From Parvularculaceae bacterium (GTDB lineage Bacteria > Pseudomonadota > Alphaproteobacteria > Caulobacterales > Parvularculaceae): DNA of 64,000 nucleotides. Below, one piece after another: positions 7,990-18,677 of the stretch; position 1 is the stretch's first letter; each line of letters begins with the position of its first letter. The position numbers were made by a program, and so were the translations under genes. Below the pieces are notes generated by a model. It was not told the origin of the DNA and did no database searches. It worked only from the letters and a program-made list of their open reading frames with translations. Where the stretch lies: NCBI GenBank assembly GCA_021776435.1, contig JAJFFW010000098.1:27793-91792 (forward strand), written 5' to 3'.

Positions 7990-10900
7990 TTACTCGGCTG
8001 CAGCGAGCTGTTCGGCCTTCGTCAGGTCTACAGAAACAAGTTGACTGACACCTCTTTCAATCATGGTGACCCCGTAAAGGCGGTTCATCCTCGACATGGT
8101 TAGGGCATGGTGTGTGATGATGATAAATCGAGTTTCTGTCTCATGCGCCATCTCGTTCAGAAGGCGGCAGAAACGCTCAACATTAGCATCATCAAGTGGG
8201 GCATCCACCTCATCCAGAACGCAAATAGGCGCAGGGTTCGCCATAAATACTGCGAAAATAAGCGCCGTCGCCGTAAGTGCTTGTTCGCCGCCCGACATCA
8301 AGGACATGGAAGCGAGCTTTTTGCCCGGTGGAGAGGCGAATATCTCTAGTCCCGCTTCAAGTGGGTCTTCAGCATCGATCAAGCGTAATTCAGCCTGACC
8401 GCCATTGAACAAAGCGGTAAAGAGTTTAGTGAAATTCGTATTGACTGTTTCGAAGGCGCCAAGAAGTCGCCCTCGCGCCTCGCGGTTCAGGCCGCCGATT
8501 GCAGCACGTAGCTTCCTGATTGCGGCCTCGCAGTCTTCTCGTTCCCGCCCAAGATCTTCGAGCCGCACAGCCAATTCGCTCATCTCTTCATCGGCGCGCA
8601 GATTAACGCCGCCAAGGTTTTCACGCTCTCGCTTGTAACGCTCTAACTTTCGGTCGACATCATCGCGAGAGGGCAGTTCCTTGCCCTCTTTATGTTCTGC
8701 GATTTCGAGAAGTTTATCCGGTGTCGCATCACAGCTCTCTTGGGCGGCAAGAATTGCTTCCTCAACGCGGATTCGGGCGGCCTCTGCCTGGGCGTCAAGA
8801 CGTGCTCTGTCTTCGCGGGCTTCCGCTGCCGCACAATCAGCCGCCTTTGCGGCTTTATCGACTTGCTGACTCTTTTCAACTGCTTCCGCTAGAGCGTCCG
8901 CCGCTTCTGAGCGGCGCGCTTGGGCTTCGCCAATTTGATCAAGAAGCGCTTTCCTTTTTGCCTCGATTTTAATTGGTTCGCTTTTCGCCGATTCCTGAGA
9001 GGCGGTGGTCTCGTTCAGTCTTTGTGCGAGATCTTCATTTCTACGTTTTGCTGTTTCGCTGCGATTCACCCAAACGCCGCGCTCACGGGCAATTGCTTCA
9101 AACCGTTCGGCCCGCATTTGGGCTTCCCGCGCGAGATCATTATGAGCGGCGCGGGCCTCAGCGGCTTGCCCTCTCGAGTGCGTTAGCGCTTCTCGCGCAG
9201 CCGCTAGCCCTTGGGCGAGCATCGCGGGTTCGGGCAGGGCGTTGGCTTCTTCACGCAACGTTTCAAGAACACCCGTCGATTCCATGAGGTCGCCGTTTAG
9301 GCGATCAAGGTTTTCATCAATAGATGAAATGCGCGCCGAAGCCCGTTCATGTGCGCGTTCAATTTCAGCTAGCTTGGTGCGCGCCACATCCAGCGCGCGT
9401 CCGGCTTTTGCAAAAGCATCCCGAGTTTCGCGTTCATGTGTTTGGCTCTGCGAGAGTTCTGCCGCTGCTGCCTCATGATCTTCGCAGGCTTGCTCCGCCC
9501 GCAGTGTGGCGCCTTCGATATCCAGTTCGAGGGCATGCAATCTATTGCGTTGTTCAAGCCTGACAGCCGCTGCCGTTTTTGCTTCGGCGTGCGCCACATA
9601 CCCATCCCAACGCCATAAATCCCCATCACGGGAAACCAAACGCTGGCCAGGATTGAGTGTAATCTGTAAGCGCTCTCCGACTTCTCTATCAACAACGCCA
9701 ATCATGTTCAGGCGGCGAATAAGTTCAGGCGGTGCAGTGACAAAGCGGATCAAAGGCGCCGCTTCTTCGGGCAGGGTCACATCGACCGGCATTCTGCCTA
9801 CTGATGACCAGTGAGCTGGCGCCGCCTCGTCGATTGAGGCGGACAAATCATCACCGAGCGCAGCGGCCAGTGCTGTCTCCAGGCCGGGCTGGACTTCGAT
9901 TTCGCTAATGAGAGTTGGCCAATCGCCGATCTCATGGGTGTCGAGAATGCGTTGTAGCCCGTCGCGTTCGGCACGGATTTCCGAAAGGGTTTTTTCTGCT
10001 TGCTGGCGCGGCGCGCGCAAAGCGAGTTCTTTTTCCTGGGCTCGGGCGCGATCTTCCTCTGAGCGGTGGACGGCGCCGTCGACAGCTGTGCGAGCCTCCT
10101 CAGCATCGGAGAAGAGGTTTTTTGCGTCTTCGAGTGCGCTGGCCTGCTCAGGCGTCGGTTCAATGCGGGTGCGCTCATCTTTCAGAGCGGCGATTTGAGA
10201 AGAATCTCTTTGTGAGCGTCGTTCAGTAGATTCGATATTTGCGTTCAGCGCGCGCCGTTTTGCGTCGAACTCTGCTGCTTCCCCACTTTTTGCTTCAAAA
10301 GCGCGTTCGCTCGTGGCGAGCGCTTCTGCAGTGGTCGCCATAGCTTCAGCAGCGTCAGCTAAACGTCCGGTTTCGGAACTTTCTCGGATTCGCAAGCCCG
10401 CTTCTTCACGGTTGAGAGTCTCAACCGCTTCTTCAGCATCTATCAACAGTCCTTTTTCGCGCTCAGTGTCTGCGCTTAGGCGCGTAATTTCGTGTTCTAT
10501 ACGACTGATTTCAATCGCAGCACGGCGCGCTTCCTCGTCGAGCCCTTCGCGTGCGACTGTCAGACGGTGAAGGGCCGCGGCGGCTTCCGCTTCATTCAGG
10601 CGAAGCGGGTCCAAGGCTTCATGGGCCTCGGTTTGAGCTATGGAAACAGCTGCCGCCGCGCGTGCGGATTCTTCAACCAGACGGGAGATTTCAGCAAGAT
10701 CTTTTGCCGTCTCTTGTTCGTCGTTAACCGCCTCGCGCAAGCGTAAATGAGCAGCCATCGCTTCCGCTCGGCGGATATCGCCAGAGACATTGCGATAGCG
10801 CGCAGCCTGACGTGCCTGGCGCGCAAGCGCTACGCGTTGTGCATCGAGCTCTGTGATAACGTCATCAAGACGCTCTAGGTTCTGTTCTGTGGCGCGCAGC

Positions 10901-11457
10901 CGTAGCTCTGCTTCGTGTCGGCGCGAGTGAATACCAGATATGCCGGCGGCCTCCTCGAGGAGGCGACGTCTGTTTTGGGGCTTGGCGCTGATGAGTTCAG
11001 CCACTTGCCCTTGCCGAACGAGCGAAGGTGAATTGGCCCCGGTTGACGCGTCCGCAAACAACAGCTGAACATCTTTTGCGCGCACCTCCTTGTTGTTCAC
11101 CCGATAGATCGAGTGTGTCCCATCCTCCTTTTTCAGGATACGTCGGGAGATTTCGATGGTTTCTGAATCATTGTACTCTGCTGGTGCTGAGCGGTCGGCG
11201 TTATCGAGCGTCAGGATCGCTTCCGCCCAGTTCCGCGCCGGACGCATGCTGGTCCCGGAGAAGATGACATCCTCCATGCCATCACCGCGTAGTGCTTTGG
11301 CTGAGGTGGCGCCCATGACCCAGCGCAACGCTTCGAGGATATTTGACTTGCCGCATCCATTCGGTCCGACGATGCCCGTCAGGCCTTCACGGATCTCAAA
11401 ATCGGTGGGTTCCACGAAGGATTTAAACCCGACAACTCGTAGATTTGTTAGCTTCAC
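7990..11457 (-). CDS. smc: Chromosome segregation protein SMC
   Basis: This is the ATPase core of bacterial condensin, which extrudes DNA loops and compacts the chromosome. Its 1155 residues match the family. The N-terminal Walker A is GPNGCGKSNILEALRWVMG. It is followed by a long coiled coil, a hinge around residues 500-630 (SEIEVQPGLETALAAALGDDL onwards), a second coiled coil, and a C-terminal head with the signature LMSGGEQALTATALIFAV and Walker B CVLDEVDAPLDDAN. A DsbA-like gene lies upstream on the same strand, as in several alphaproteobacteria. Confidence 0.97.
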   Translation of the reverse strand: MKLTNLRVVGFKSFVEPTDFEIREGLTGIVGPNGCGKSNILEALRWVMGATSAKALRGDGMEDVIFSGTSMRPARNWAEAILTLDNADRSAPAEYNDSETIEISRRILKKEDGTHSIYRVNNKEVRAKDVQLLFADASTGANSPSLVRQGQVAELISAKPQNRRRLLEEAAGISGIHSRRHEAELRLRATEQNLERLDDVITELDAQRVALARQARQAARYRNVSGDIRRAEAMAAHLRLREAVNDEQETAKDLAEISRLVEESARAAAAVSIAQTEAHEALDPLRLNEAEAAAALHRLTVAREGLDEEARRAAIEISRIEHEITRLSADTEREKGLLIDAEEAVETLNREEAGLRIRESSETGRLADAAEAMATTAEALATSERAFEAKSGEAAEFDAKRRALNANIESTERRSQRDSSQIAALKDERTRIEPTPEQASALEDAKNLFSDAEEARTAVDGAVHRSEEDRARAQEKELALRAPRQQAEKTLSEIRAERDGLQRILDTHEIGDWPTLISEIEVQPGLETALAAALGDDLSASIDEAAPAHWSSVGRMPVDVTLPEEAAPLIRFVTAPPELIRRLNMIGVVDREVGERLQITLNPGQRLVSRDGDLWRWDGYVAHAEAKTAAAVRLEQRNRLHALELDIEGATLRAEQACEDHEAAAAELSQSQTHERETRDAFAKAGRALDVARTKLAEIERAHERASARISSIDENLDRLNGDLMESTGVLETLREEANALPEPAMLAQGLAAAREALTHSRGQAAEARAAHNDLAREAQMRAERFEAIARERGVWVNRSETAKRRNEDLAQRLNETTASQESAKSEPIKIEAKRKALLDQIGEAQARRSEAADALAEAVEKSQQVDKAAKAADCAAAEAREDRARLDAQAEAARIRVEEAILAAQESCDATPDKLLEIAEHKEGKELPSRDDVDRKLERYKRERENLGGVNLRADEEMSELAVRLEDLGREREDCEAAIRKLRAAIGGLNREARGRLLGAFETVNTNFTKLFTALFNGGQAELRLIDAEDPLEAGLEIFASPPGKKLASMSLMSGGEQALTATALIFAVFMANPAPICVLDEVDAPLDDANVERFCRLLNEMAHETETRFIIITHHALTMSRMNRLYGVTMIERGVSQLVSVDLTKAEQLAAAE

Positions 11458-11564
11458 GTGTCGTTTCCTGACGCCATACGCCCCACGAACCCGAACGGTT
11501 TGGGGTTGATGCGCTTACTGTCGAGGGAGCGCCGATTCTTAACGGACGCCAAGCGTGAGTTTTC

Positions 11565-12278
11565 CTATTCGGGCGTCTTTTCGGCTGCCTTTTTAAGCTC
11601 TTCGTCTACGACCTCTTCATAATTTTTGATCGATTGCGCAATATCGTCATTTAACCGAATATTGCGCTTCTCTCCGTTAAAAATGAAGCTTGGCGTGCCT
11701 GTCACGCCATATTTGGTTTTGCCTTCTTTCACATTCGCTTCGACCAGCTTGGGGAGTTCATCTCGTCTCAAGCAAGCGTCGAAGGCTTCTTCATCCATAC
11801 CGATCTGGGCTGAAATTTTCAACAATTCGAGTTTGGGATCTTCGCCAAAGATCCATGTTCTCTGTGTCTTAAAAAGGGAATCCACCACCGTGAAATAGGC
11901 GTCCATTCCGCCTTTATCGGCAGCGCACCGCGCCACAACCGAACCCACCAACGATAGCCCGGCGGGCGGGGTTGGCATCTCACGAAAAGTAAGGCTCATC
12001 AGGCCAGTATCGATATATTTTTCTTTGATCGCAGGAAGAATGTCTTCATGAAATGCAGCACAATGCCCGCAAGTTACAGATGCATATTCAATTACCTTCA
12101 CAGGCGCGTCGGGATTGCCCATTATCATCTCTGACAATGCTCCAACATCGGAGCCTTCATCACTGTTTCCAGACGCTGGTGAGCCTTCGCCGGATGTTGG
12201 GTCCGACGAAGCCTGGCCACAACCGACAATAAACACGGGGATCGCAACCATAATGGCGCGGTGGAGAAATGAGGTCAT
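11565..12278 (-). CDS. DsbA-like thiol-disulfide lipoprotein
   Basis: This is a periplasmic thioredoxin-fold protein of the DsbA/BDBD (DSBA oxidoreductase) group. The ATG at 12278 gives MTSFLHRAIMVAIPVFIVGCGQ, a lipoprotein signal peptide with lipobox VGC, so it is probably anchored in a membrane. A low-complexity S/G/D linker follows, then the thioredoxin domain with active site CGHC (in YASVTCGHCAAFHED) and the cis-proline region in GVTGTPSFIFNGE. About 237 residues. It would oxidise or isomerise cysteines of exported proteins. Confidence 0.88.
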   Translation of the reverse strand: MTSFLHRAIMVAIPVFIVGCGQASSDPTSGEGSPASGNSDEGSDVGALSEMIMGNPDAPVKVIEYASVTCGHCAAFHEDILPAIKEKYIDTGLMSLTFREMPTPPAGLSLVGSVVARCAADKGGMDAYFTVVDSLFKTQRTWIFGEDPKLELLKISAQIGMDEEAFDACLRRDELPKLVEANVKEGKTKYGVTGTPSFIFNGEKRNIRLNDDIAQSIKNYEEVVDEELKKAAEKTPE

Positions 12279-12423
12279 CGGGCGAGCCTTTCTGGAACAC
12301 AGGAGCAATGAAGAAGATGCCGATGGCCATATACCACAGCAAATGTCAGTTCATGAAAATTGCCCAACCGGCGTCTGGACGCAAGCCCCATAGCCGGATG
12401 ATTCAGGGGCAAAAAATTAATAT

Positions 12424-12936
12424 TTAGTCGTTTTCAGTACGCTTTGTGACAGATTCGTGCATACGAATAAGCGCCTCTTCCAGGCTGGATAACGGTCCAT
12501 CCCCAGCCTTGATGTCCGCCTTGAGTTCCGCGCTTTTTATCTTTTGATGAGTGCCGCCGCTTTGGCGAATCGAGACCCGCGCTATGGTATCCGGGCCAAG
12601 AAGCCTGTTCACGTGGTCAATAATTTCGCCGGCTTGAAACTGAGTTTGGGCTGCAGCGGCGCCATTTGCGACGATGATTTCCAGTGTTCTCGCCGTTCGC
12701 CCGCCTGTCAGCCTGCCAGGTCGGCATATCTTGGCGATTTCCTTTCCGACGATGGTCGGCCAGTGATCTGCGAGCGCGGGGTCAGCGAATCTGGTTTTTT
12801 TTGCAAGCAAAGAGAAAACAGCCGCCGTGTAACGGCTCAATTGAGGCGCTGGGCGGCGAGCGGCCCTCGTTTTAACCTGGTCTCGGGGTGACAAAGATGC
12901 TCTCCAGGGGTTTTCTAACTCAGCAGCGTTTAGCAT
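12424..12936 (-). CDS. DUF721 family (DciA-like) protein
   Basis: This 170-residue protein belongs to the DUF721 family. Relatives named DciA help load the replicative helicase in bacteria that lack DnaC. The conserved core is YTAAVFSLLAKKTRFADPALADHWPTIVG, followed by LEIIVANGAAAAQTQFQAGEIIDHVNRLLG. The start at 12936 (MLNAAELENP) is preferred to an upstream codon at 12975, because the longer version would overlap the divergent mutY start. The two start codons are then only 11 bases apart. The helicase-loader role is inferred from the family and not seen directly. Confidence 0.8.
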   Translation of the reverse strand: MLNAAELENPWRASLSPRDQVKTRAARRPAPQLSRYTAAVFSLLAKKTRFADPALADHWPTIVGKEIAKICRPGRLTGGRTARTLEIIVANGAAAAQTQFQAGEIIDHVNRLLGPDTIARVSIRQSGGTHQKIKSAELKADIKAGDGPLSSLEEALIRMHESVTKRTEND

Positions 12937-12947
12937 AACCGCTGACA

Positions 12948-14036
12948 GTGTTCGCTCAAGCCGATATTGATCCACTCAAAACAAGCGCCGCAATGGCGCT
13001 GTTGGACTGGTATGGCCAAAACGCCCGGATCCTGCCCTGGAGGATCGGCCCAGAAGAGATAAGTGCGGGGGAAAAACCAGATCCCTATCATGTCTGGCTG
13101 TCGGAGATCATGTTGCAACAAACGACAGTCGCCGCGGTGGCGTCTCGTTACGTCGAATTCCTCGAGCGCTGGCCCACAGTTGAAGCGATGGCGGGTGCGC
13201 CGGTTGAGGACGTGCTCGGGCAGTGGGCGGGGCTCGGTTATTACGCCAGAGCGCGTAATCTTCATAAATGCGCCGTCGTAATTGCGAGCGAGCAGGGTGG
13301 AAACTTTCCTGATACAGAAGAAAAATTACTTGAGCTCCCCGGCATTGGCGAATACACGGCAGCAGCGATCGCCGCCATCGCATTTGACAAACCAGCGGTG
13401 GTTATCGACGGTAACATTGCCCGCATTGTTTCCAGGTTGTTCGCTATTGAGACGCAGCTTCCTGCAGCCAAACCTGAGATCAAGCGTCGCACGGCGCAGA
13501 TCTGGCCAGCCAAACGTTCTGGCGATTTTGCGCAAGGCTTGATGGATCTCGGGGCGGGAATTTGCAAACCCAAATCACCGCTATGTCATGAGTGTCCAAT
13601 TTCATCCGTCTGCGATGCATATTCCCTGGGTTTGGTGGAAAGATTCCCTATAAAAGCCCTGAGAAAAGTAAAGCCACAACGCAAAGGTGTCGTTTTTGCG
13701 CTTCAGAACGCAAAGGGCGAGGTGCTTTTTGAGCGCCGTCCCGAAAACGGTCTGCTTGGCGCAATGCTTGGTCTTCCCGGTTCGCCCTGGGCTGAAGAAG
13801 CATCTGATGATGCGCTTGTCCATAAGCCTGTCCGTGCTGATTGGGCTCTTGTCGGGGAGGTTACGCACACTTTCACCCATTTTCATTTGGCCCTGGATGT
13901 TTTCATTGCGAATGCTCCGCAAGGGTTTCGCCGTAGCGTTAAGCAACAATGGATAGCGCCAAATCAAGCGAGGCTTCCAACCGTGATGAAAAAGGCGGTA
14001 GAGTTGGCGAAGAACAATCTGACGCTAAAAACTTAA
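12948..14036 (+). CDS. mutY: A/G-specific adenine glycosylase
   Basis: This enzyme removes adenine mispaired with 8-oxoguanine and so prevents G-to-T changes. It is 362 residues with a GTG start. Visible elements are PWR near residue 30, the catalytic region VWLSEIMLQQTTVAAV, the helix-hairpin-helix LLELPGIGEYTAAAI, the segment VIDGNIARIVSR, and the four cysteines of the 4Fe-4S cluster (C-x6-C-x2-C-x5-C in CKPKSPLCHECPISSVC). The C-terminal NUDIX-like domain that reads 8-oxoG (FERRPENGLLGAMLGLPGS) and the FTHFHLAL motif are present. Confidence 0.97.
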   Translation: MFAQADIDPLKTSAAMALLDWYGQNARILPWRIGPEEISAGEKPDPYHVWLSEIMLQQTTVAAVASRYVEFLERWPTVEAMAGAPVEDVLGQWAGLGYYARARNLHKCAVVIASEQGGNFPDTEEKLLELPGIGEYTAAAIAAIAFDKPAVVIDGNIARIVSRLFAIETQLPAAKPEIKRRTAQIWPAKRSGDFAQGLMDLGAGICKPKSPLCHECPISSVCDAYSLGLVERFPIKALRKVKPQRKGVVFALQNAKGEVLFERRPENGLLGAMLGLPGSPWAEEASDDALVHKPVRADWALVGEVTHTFTHFHLALDVFIANAPQGFRRSVKQQWIAPNQARLPTVMKKAVELAKNNLTLKT

Positions 14037-14048
14037 AGGGGTTGCATA

Positions 14049-14798
14049 ATGCTTATACGATTGATCGCACTTGCTGTTTTCGCGCTGAGTGTTGCGGCGT
14101 CCGCGCAAGCGAGTGAACGGGAAGGTGATTACCTTTATCGAGTGACGACCGTGCGCGCGGATGTTGGTAAATTGTCTGACCTGCTCGTCTGGGTCGCTGA
14201 TATGAAGGCCTCTGGTTATTTTGCCGAGACGGGTGAACATCCGCCTTTTGTTATGCGGCACTCTCAAGGCGACCAATGGGATTTGCTGATGATCTCTCCA
14301 ATGGAGAGCATGACGGCTTATCACTCGAAGTCGGCCACGAAGCGCCGTGCTAAGGCGCGAGAAAAATACGCAGAGAAAATGGCGCCAGGTTTCGCGCTCA
14401 TTGCCTTTGGCGAAGATCACTTCGCCTACGGCCCCCCGTTGGTGGAACTTGAGCGGGAATTTGCCGAGAACGGGTTTTTCCATATTGAAATGTTCGAAGC
14501 CGCCGCAGGTAAGGCCGGCGAGCTTGTCGATCAACGGCGCATGGAAAACGCTTATCTTGGCGCCACCGGTCAGACGACAAATATGATTTTCCGCCGTGCC
14601 GCGGGCTCCGACGTCGATGTTTTCACTATCGGGTTTCACGAAAATCTCGTGGCCTTTGCCGCCCCGTCTGGCGCTAGCGCTGAAGAGGCGGAAACGGCCG
14701 CGAAAGAGGCTGGGTTTAAGAATCGTGCTGATATCTCGTTTTATCTCCGTTCTCTCATTTCCGGTCATCACGACACGCTCGCGGTCAAAGTAGAGTGA
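14049..14798 (+). CDS. Secreted protein of unknown function
   Basis: A 249-residue protein with a clear Sec signal peptide (MLIRLIALAVFALSVAASAQAS, cleavage after AQA). The mature part has two similar-looking halves with alternating strand and helix character (YLYRVTTVRADVGKLSDLL near the start; FFHIEMFEAAAGKAGELV later), which suggests a dimeric alpha-beta barrel (ferredoxin-like) fold. I cannot assign a named family. An antisense frame of nearly the same length (14025-14771) is open but has no signal peptide or family match. It starts 12 bases after mutY, so it may be cotranscribed. Confidence 0.75.
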   Translation: MLIRLIALAVFALSVAASAQASEREGDYLYRVTTVRADVGKLSDLLVWVADMKASGYFAETGEHPPFVMRHSQGDQWDLLMISPMESMTAYHSKSATKRRAKAREKYAEKMAPGFALIAFGEDHFAYGPPLVELEREFAENGFFHIEMFEAAAGKAGELVDQRRMENAYLGATGQTTNMIFRRAAGSDVDVFTIGFHENLVAFAAPSGASAEEAETAAKEAGFKNRADISFYLRSLISGHHDTLAVKVE

Positions 14799-15064
14799 AG
14801 CGGATTGAGGGCTTTCGTTGATATTGCAACGTAATTAAATCACGCGATCGCCGCCTACTTAATGTATGAGCATGATTGTGTTGGTGTAAAATCACCGATC
14901 ATATGAACGCTCGGCTATACGCTTCTGATGTATAGAGCGTAGCAAAATGCACCTATTTGAGATAGATTAAATCGGTGAAGCGTTAATTGCGTTACTACAG
15001 CTCACTGCACGTGCGGGCGTACGTGTGAGGATGCATTTGTAGGCATTAACCCTTGGGGGAAGAA

Positions 15065-16216
15065 ATGAAGCCAACCTCGCAATTATATTGCGCGGCCCTT
15101 GCTTTGATTGCATGGGCTGCTCTCGATTCGTCAGTATCAGCCCATAATCCTGTGGGCTCTGATAGAGCTGGTGAGCTATCAGCGTTCGCTAATCAATCTA
15201 ATCTGGTTTTTGTCGGTCGCGTTGCGAGCGTCGATTACAGATTGTCAGAATCAAGCACCGAGGGCGATGGTGCGATTCCTTATACAACTGTGACATACGC
15301 GGTTGATGAAATTTTTCGTGGTGACTTAGTCGGGCAAACATTCACTATGCGGTTCATTGGCGGACCCAATGGAATGGGCAGGTTTTTAGATGTTAGCGGT
15401 GTACCGCAATTCGAGCAGGGCGATCAGGACCTGTTGTTTATCTCAGGCAATGGGGAACAGGCTTGTCCGCTGGTGTTGTGTGAGTGGGGTCGGTTCAGAA
15501 TCCACGAAGGCGGAGTATACAATGCCAAAGGTGCGCCTGTGCGCGCAGTTATCAAGAATAACGTGATAGCTCGGGGCCCCGTGCCGAGTGAGTTTTTATC
15601 ATTTCGGTTTCCCGCTCCGCGCTTCGACGATCTAATACGGAATCCTGAAGTGCAGGCTCTGATCAAAGAACAAAATATGCCTCTGGATCAATTGCGTGAA
15701 CGCTATGAGAGTGAAGCGCCTAAGCAAATTGAAATCAGTGCGGGTCTTGCCGATCTCTCTAACAAAAATGATGCGTCTAAGGATATTAAGGTGAGGCCGA
15801 CGCTTCGCCAGCAATTGAAGCGGACGCCGGTTCAACCGATCAAACCACAACCTGTTGAACGTCAACTCAAAAAACCTTTGCGTACTCTTGAGGAAAAAGC
15901 GGCGACGGTCATTACACGGCCAGATTTACAAATTGCGGCAATCGCTACGACGCCTGATGATTTGCCTGACGGCCCAATGGCCATTGAGGAATTCATCAGC
16001 CATGTCAAGCGTATTGCTGGTGATGTTGAACGTCAGCCTCAGCTCATAGAAAGCATCGATTTTGATGCCCTCATCTATTTCACTCCGCCGAATCAATCCG
16101 TGCCGCAAAGTGTCGAAGCCGGGAAATTTGATTCCGGACAGATGACGCCTGAGGACCGGGCTGAATTCGAAGCCCTTCAAAAGCAGGATTTTGATCCCGT
16201 CATCCGGCGCAAATAG
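15065..16216 (+). CDS. Secreted protein of unknown function with N-terminal beta domain
   Basis: A 383-residue protein. The ATG at 15065 follows a strong ribosome site (GGGGGAAGAA), which decides the start over an upstream codon at 15053. A signal peptide ends near SVSAHN. Residues about 30-150 form a beta-rich domain (LVFVGRVASVDYRL, YTTVTYAVDEIFRGDLVGQTFTMRFIGG), a pattern often found in secreted proteins that resemble netrin/OB-like modules. The second half is polar, rich in Q, P and K, and probably partly disordered. It lies 42 bases upstream of the metalloprotease gene, so the two may work together, for example as an inhibitor or substrate. Confidence 0.7.
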   Translation: MKPTSQLYCAALALIAWAALDSSVSAHNPVGSDRAGELSAFANQSNLVFVGRVASVDYRLSESSTEGDGAIPYTTVTYAVDEIFRGDLVGQTFTMRFIGGPNGMGRFLDVSGVPQFEQGDQDLLFISGNGEQACPLVLCEWGRFRIHEGGVYNAKGAPVRAVIKNNVIARGPVPSEFLSFRFPAPRFDDLIRNPEVQALIKEQNMPLDQLRERYESEAPKQIEISAGLADLSNKNDASKDIKVRPTLRQQLKRTPVQPIKPQPVERQLKKPLRTLEEKAATVITRPDLQIAAIATTPDDLPDGPMAIEEFISHVKRIAGDVERQPQLIESIDFDALIYFTPPNQSVPQSVEAGKFDSGQMTPEDRAEFEALQKQDFDPVIRRK

Positions 16217-16258
16217 CGCCCGACAGTCGAATTACAGCTATTCAAAGGAATTAATATC

Positions 16259-17359
16259 ATGCGGAAGATGTTAGGATTTCTCAGCGCATTGATCGTGCTC
16301 ACGCTCACTACACCCGTTTTTGCTTACGGTTACAAAACGTGCTTGGGTGAAAAAATAAAGTGGAATTCAAACTCCAAAACGCTTCGTGCAAGCAGTACGA
16401 GTTTCCCGTCCGGTTACTGGCGTGATGGACTTCAGGACGGTATCGATAAGTTCAACCTCAATCCCAGTAAGTTTCGTTACGCATTGACGACAGATAGCGG
16501 TGGCGTCGGTCGTAACAATGGCCAAAGCGAAGCTTGGGGTGATAGCGGTTCGATCATGCAGGGCGCGCCGGCGATCGCCTATTCCAATTGGACCTGCTAC
16601 TGGTTCTTTGGCGATCACGTGCACATGGACGAGGTGGATGTCATCTTCGAATATGGCGCGCCATGGCAGTGGACGGCGAATTCGACCAAGTCATCGCTGA
16701 TCCGCTATACTGGCAGTTTACGGCCGTTGCAGACGACAGCGGCGCATGAGTTCGGTCACGGGTTGAAACTCAACCACGTCAACTACGAGTACAATATTAT
16801 GGGTACGGACTTTGAGCACATTCATGTCAATGGCTCGACCGCGCGCGCCTATATGGGTGAAGACGCCGCCGATGGGGCGGTCTTTCTTTATGGAACCCGT
16901 TCCGAAAGCTGGGAGGATGTCGGCGTCGTGCACTGGAAATATTCAGGCCCGTCCGGCGAATATTCCGACCATACGAAAACCAAAGTCTATAATTCGGCGG
17001 GCGGCAATCTGCCGACATTCACGGTCAATGGCGAAACCGGTTATCGCGTCAGTCCAGGCCAGACGGTGAAGCTCGAACTGACTTACGAAAACAACGGCAA
17101 GAGCTATCAGGGCAATGTCAAGGTCGGCTATTTCGTCTCGACCAATGATTATATCAGCACCTGGGACCGCAGGATCGGCGGGTCGACATTCACGCTGGGT
17201 CGAAACGACGTCTATACGACGACCAAGACGCTGACGATTCCGGCCGACCTCGATACAAACCGAAATTACTGGATTGGCGCTGTTGTTGATGAAACAGGGT
17301 CGATCAGTGAAGCGGTCGAATGGAACAACGCAACCTATGTTCCAATTCGCGTACAATGA
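16259..17359 (+). CDS. Secreted metzincin-type zinc metalloprotease
   Basis: A 366-residue exported protease. The signal peptide is MRKMLGFLSALIVLTLTTPVFA. The catalytic zinc motif HExxHxxxxxH is complete (H163, E164, H167, H173 in AHEFGHGLKLNH) and is followed by a Met-turn (NIMG, M181), which places it among the matrixin-like metzincins. The C-terminal 120 residues form a beta-sandwich domain of the CARDB type (VSPGQTVKLELTYENNGKSY, IGAVVDETGSISEAVEWNN), probably for substrate or surface binding. It shares its short intergenic distance with the secreted protein gene upstream. A terminator follows at 17380. Confidence 0.88.
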   Translation: MRKMLGFLSALIVLTLTTPVFAYGYKTCLGEKIKWNSNSKTLRASSTSFPSGYWRDGLQDGIDKFNLNPSKFRYALTTDSGGVGRNNGQSEAWGDSGSIMQGAPAIAYSNWTCYWFFGDHVHMDEVDVIFEYGAPWQWTANSTKSSLIRYTGSLRPLQTTAAHEFGHGLKLNHVNYEYNIMGTDFEHIHVNGSTARAYMGEDAADGAVFLYGTRSESWEDVGVVHWKYSGPSGEYSDHTKTKVYNSAGGNLPTFTVNGETGYRVSPGQTVKLELTYENNGKSYQGNVKVGYFVSTNDYISTWDRRIGGSTFTLGRNDVYTTTKTLTIPADLDTNRNYWIGAVVDETGSISEAVEWNNATYVPIRVQ

Positions 17360-17379
17360 GGGGGTGCGTCTATTGACTG

Positions 17380-17407
17380 GGAGGGGCGTGTTGCCCCTCC
17401 TTTTTCT
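17380..17407 (+). terminator. Intrinsic terminator after the metalloprotease gene
   Basis: A perfect 8-bp stem GGAGGGGC / GCCCCTCC with a 5-base loop is followed by TTTTTCTTT. It lies between the metalloprotease stop and the convergent ccrM stop, and the T run fits termination of the + strand transcript. Confidence 0.9.
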
Positions 17408-17411
17408 TTAG

Positions 17412-18658
<1,247 letters not shown>

Positions 18659-18677
18659 CCAAAGTTAACGCCACCCA

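Noticed and set aside
14025..14771. 248-codon - strand frame opposite the secreted protein
   Set aside because: Almost the same length as the + strand gene, but without signal peptide or protein-like pattern; the + frame has a clear Sec signal and follows mutY closely.
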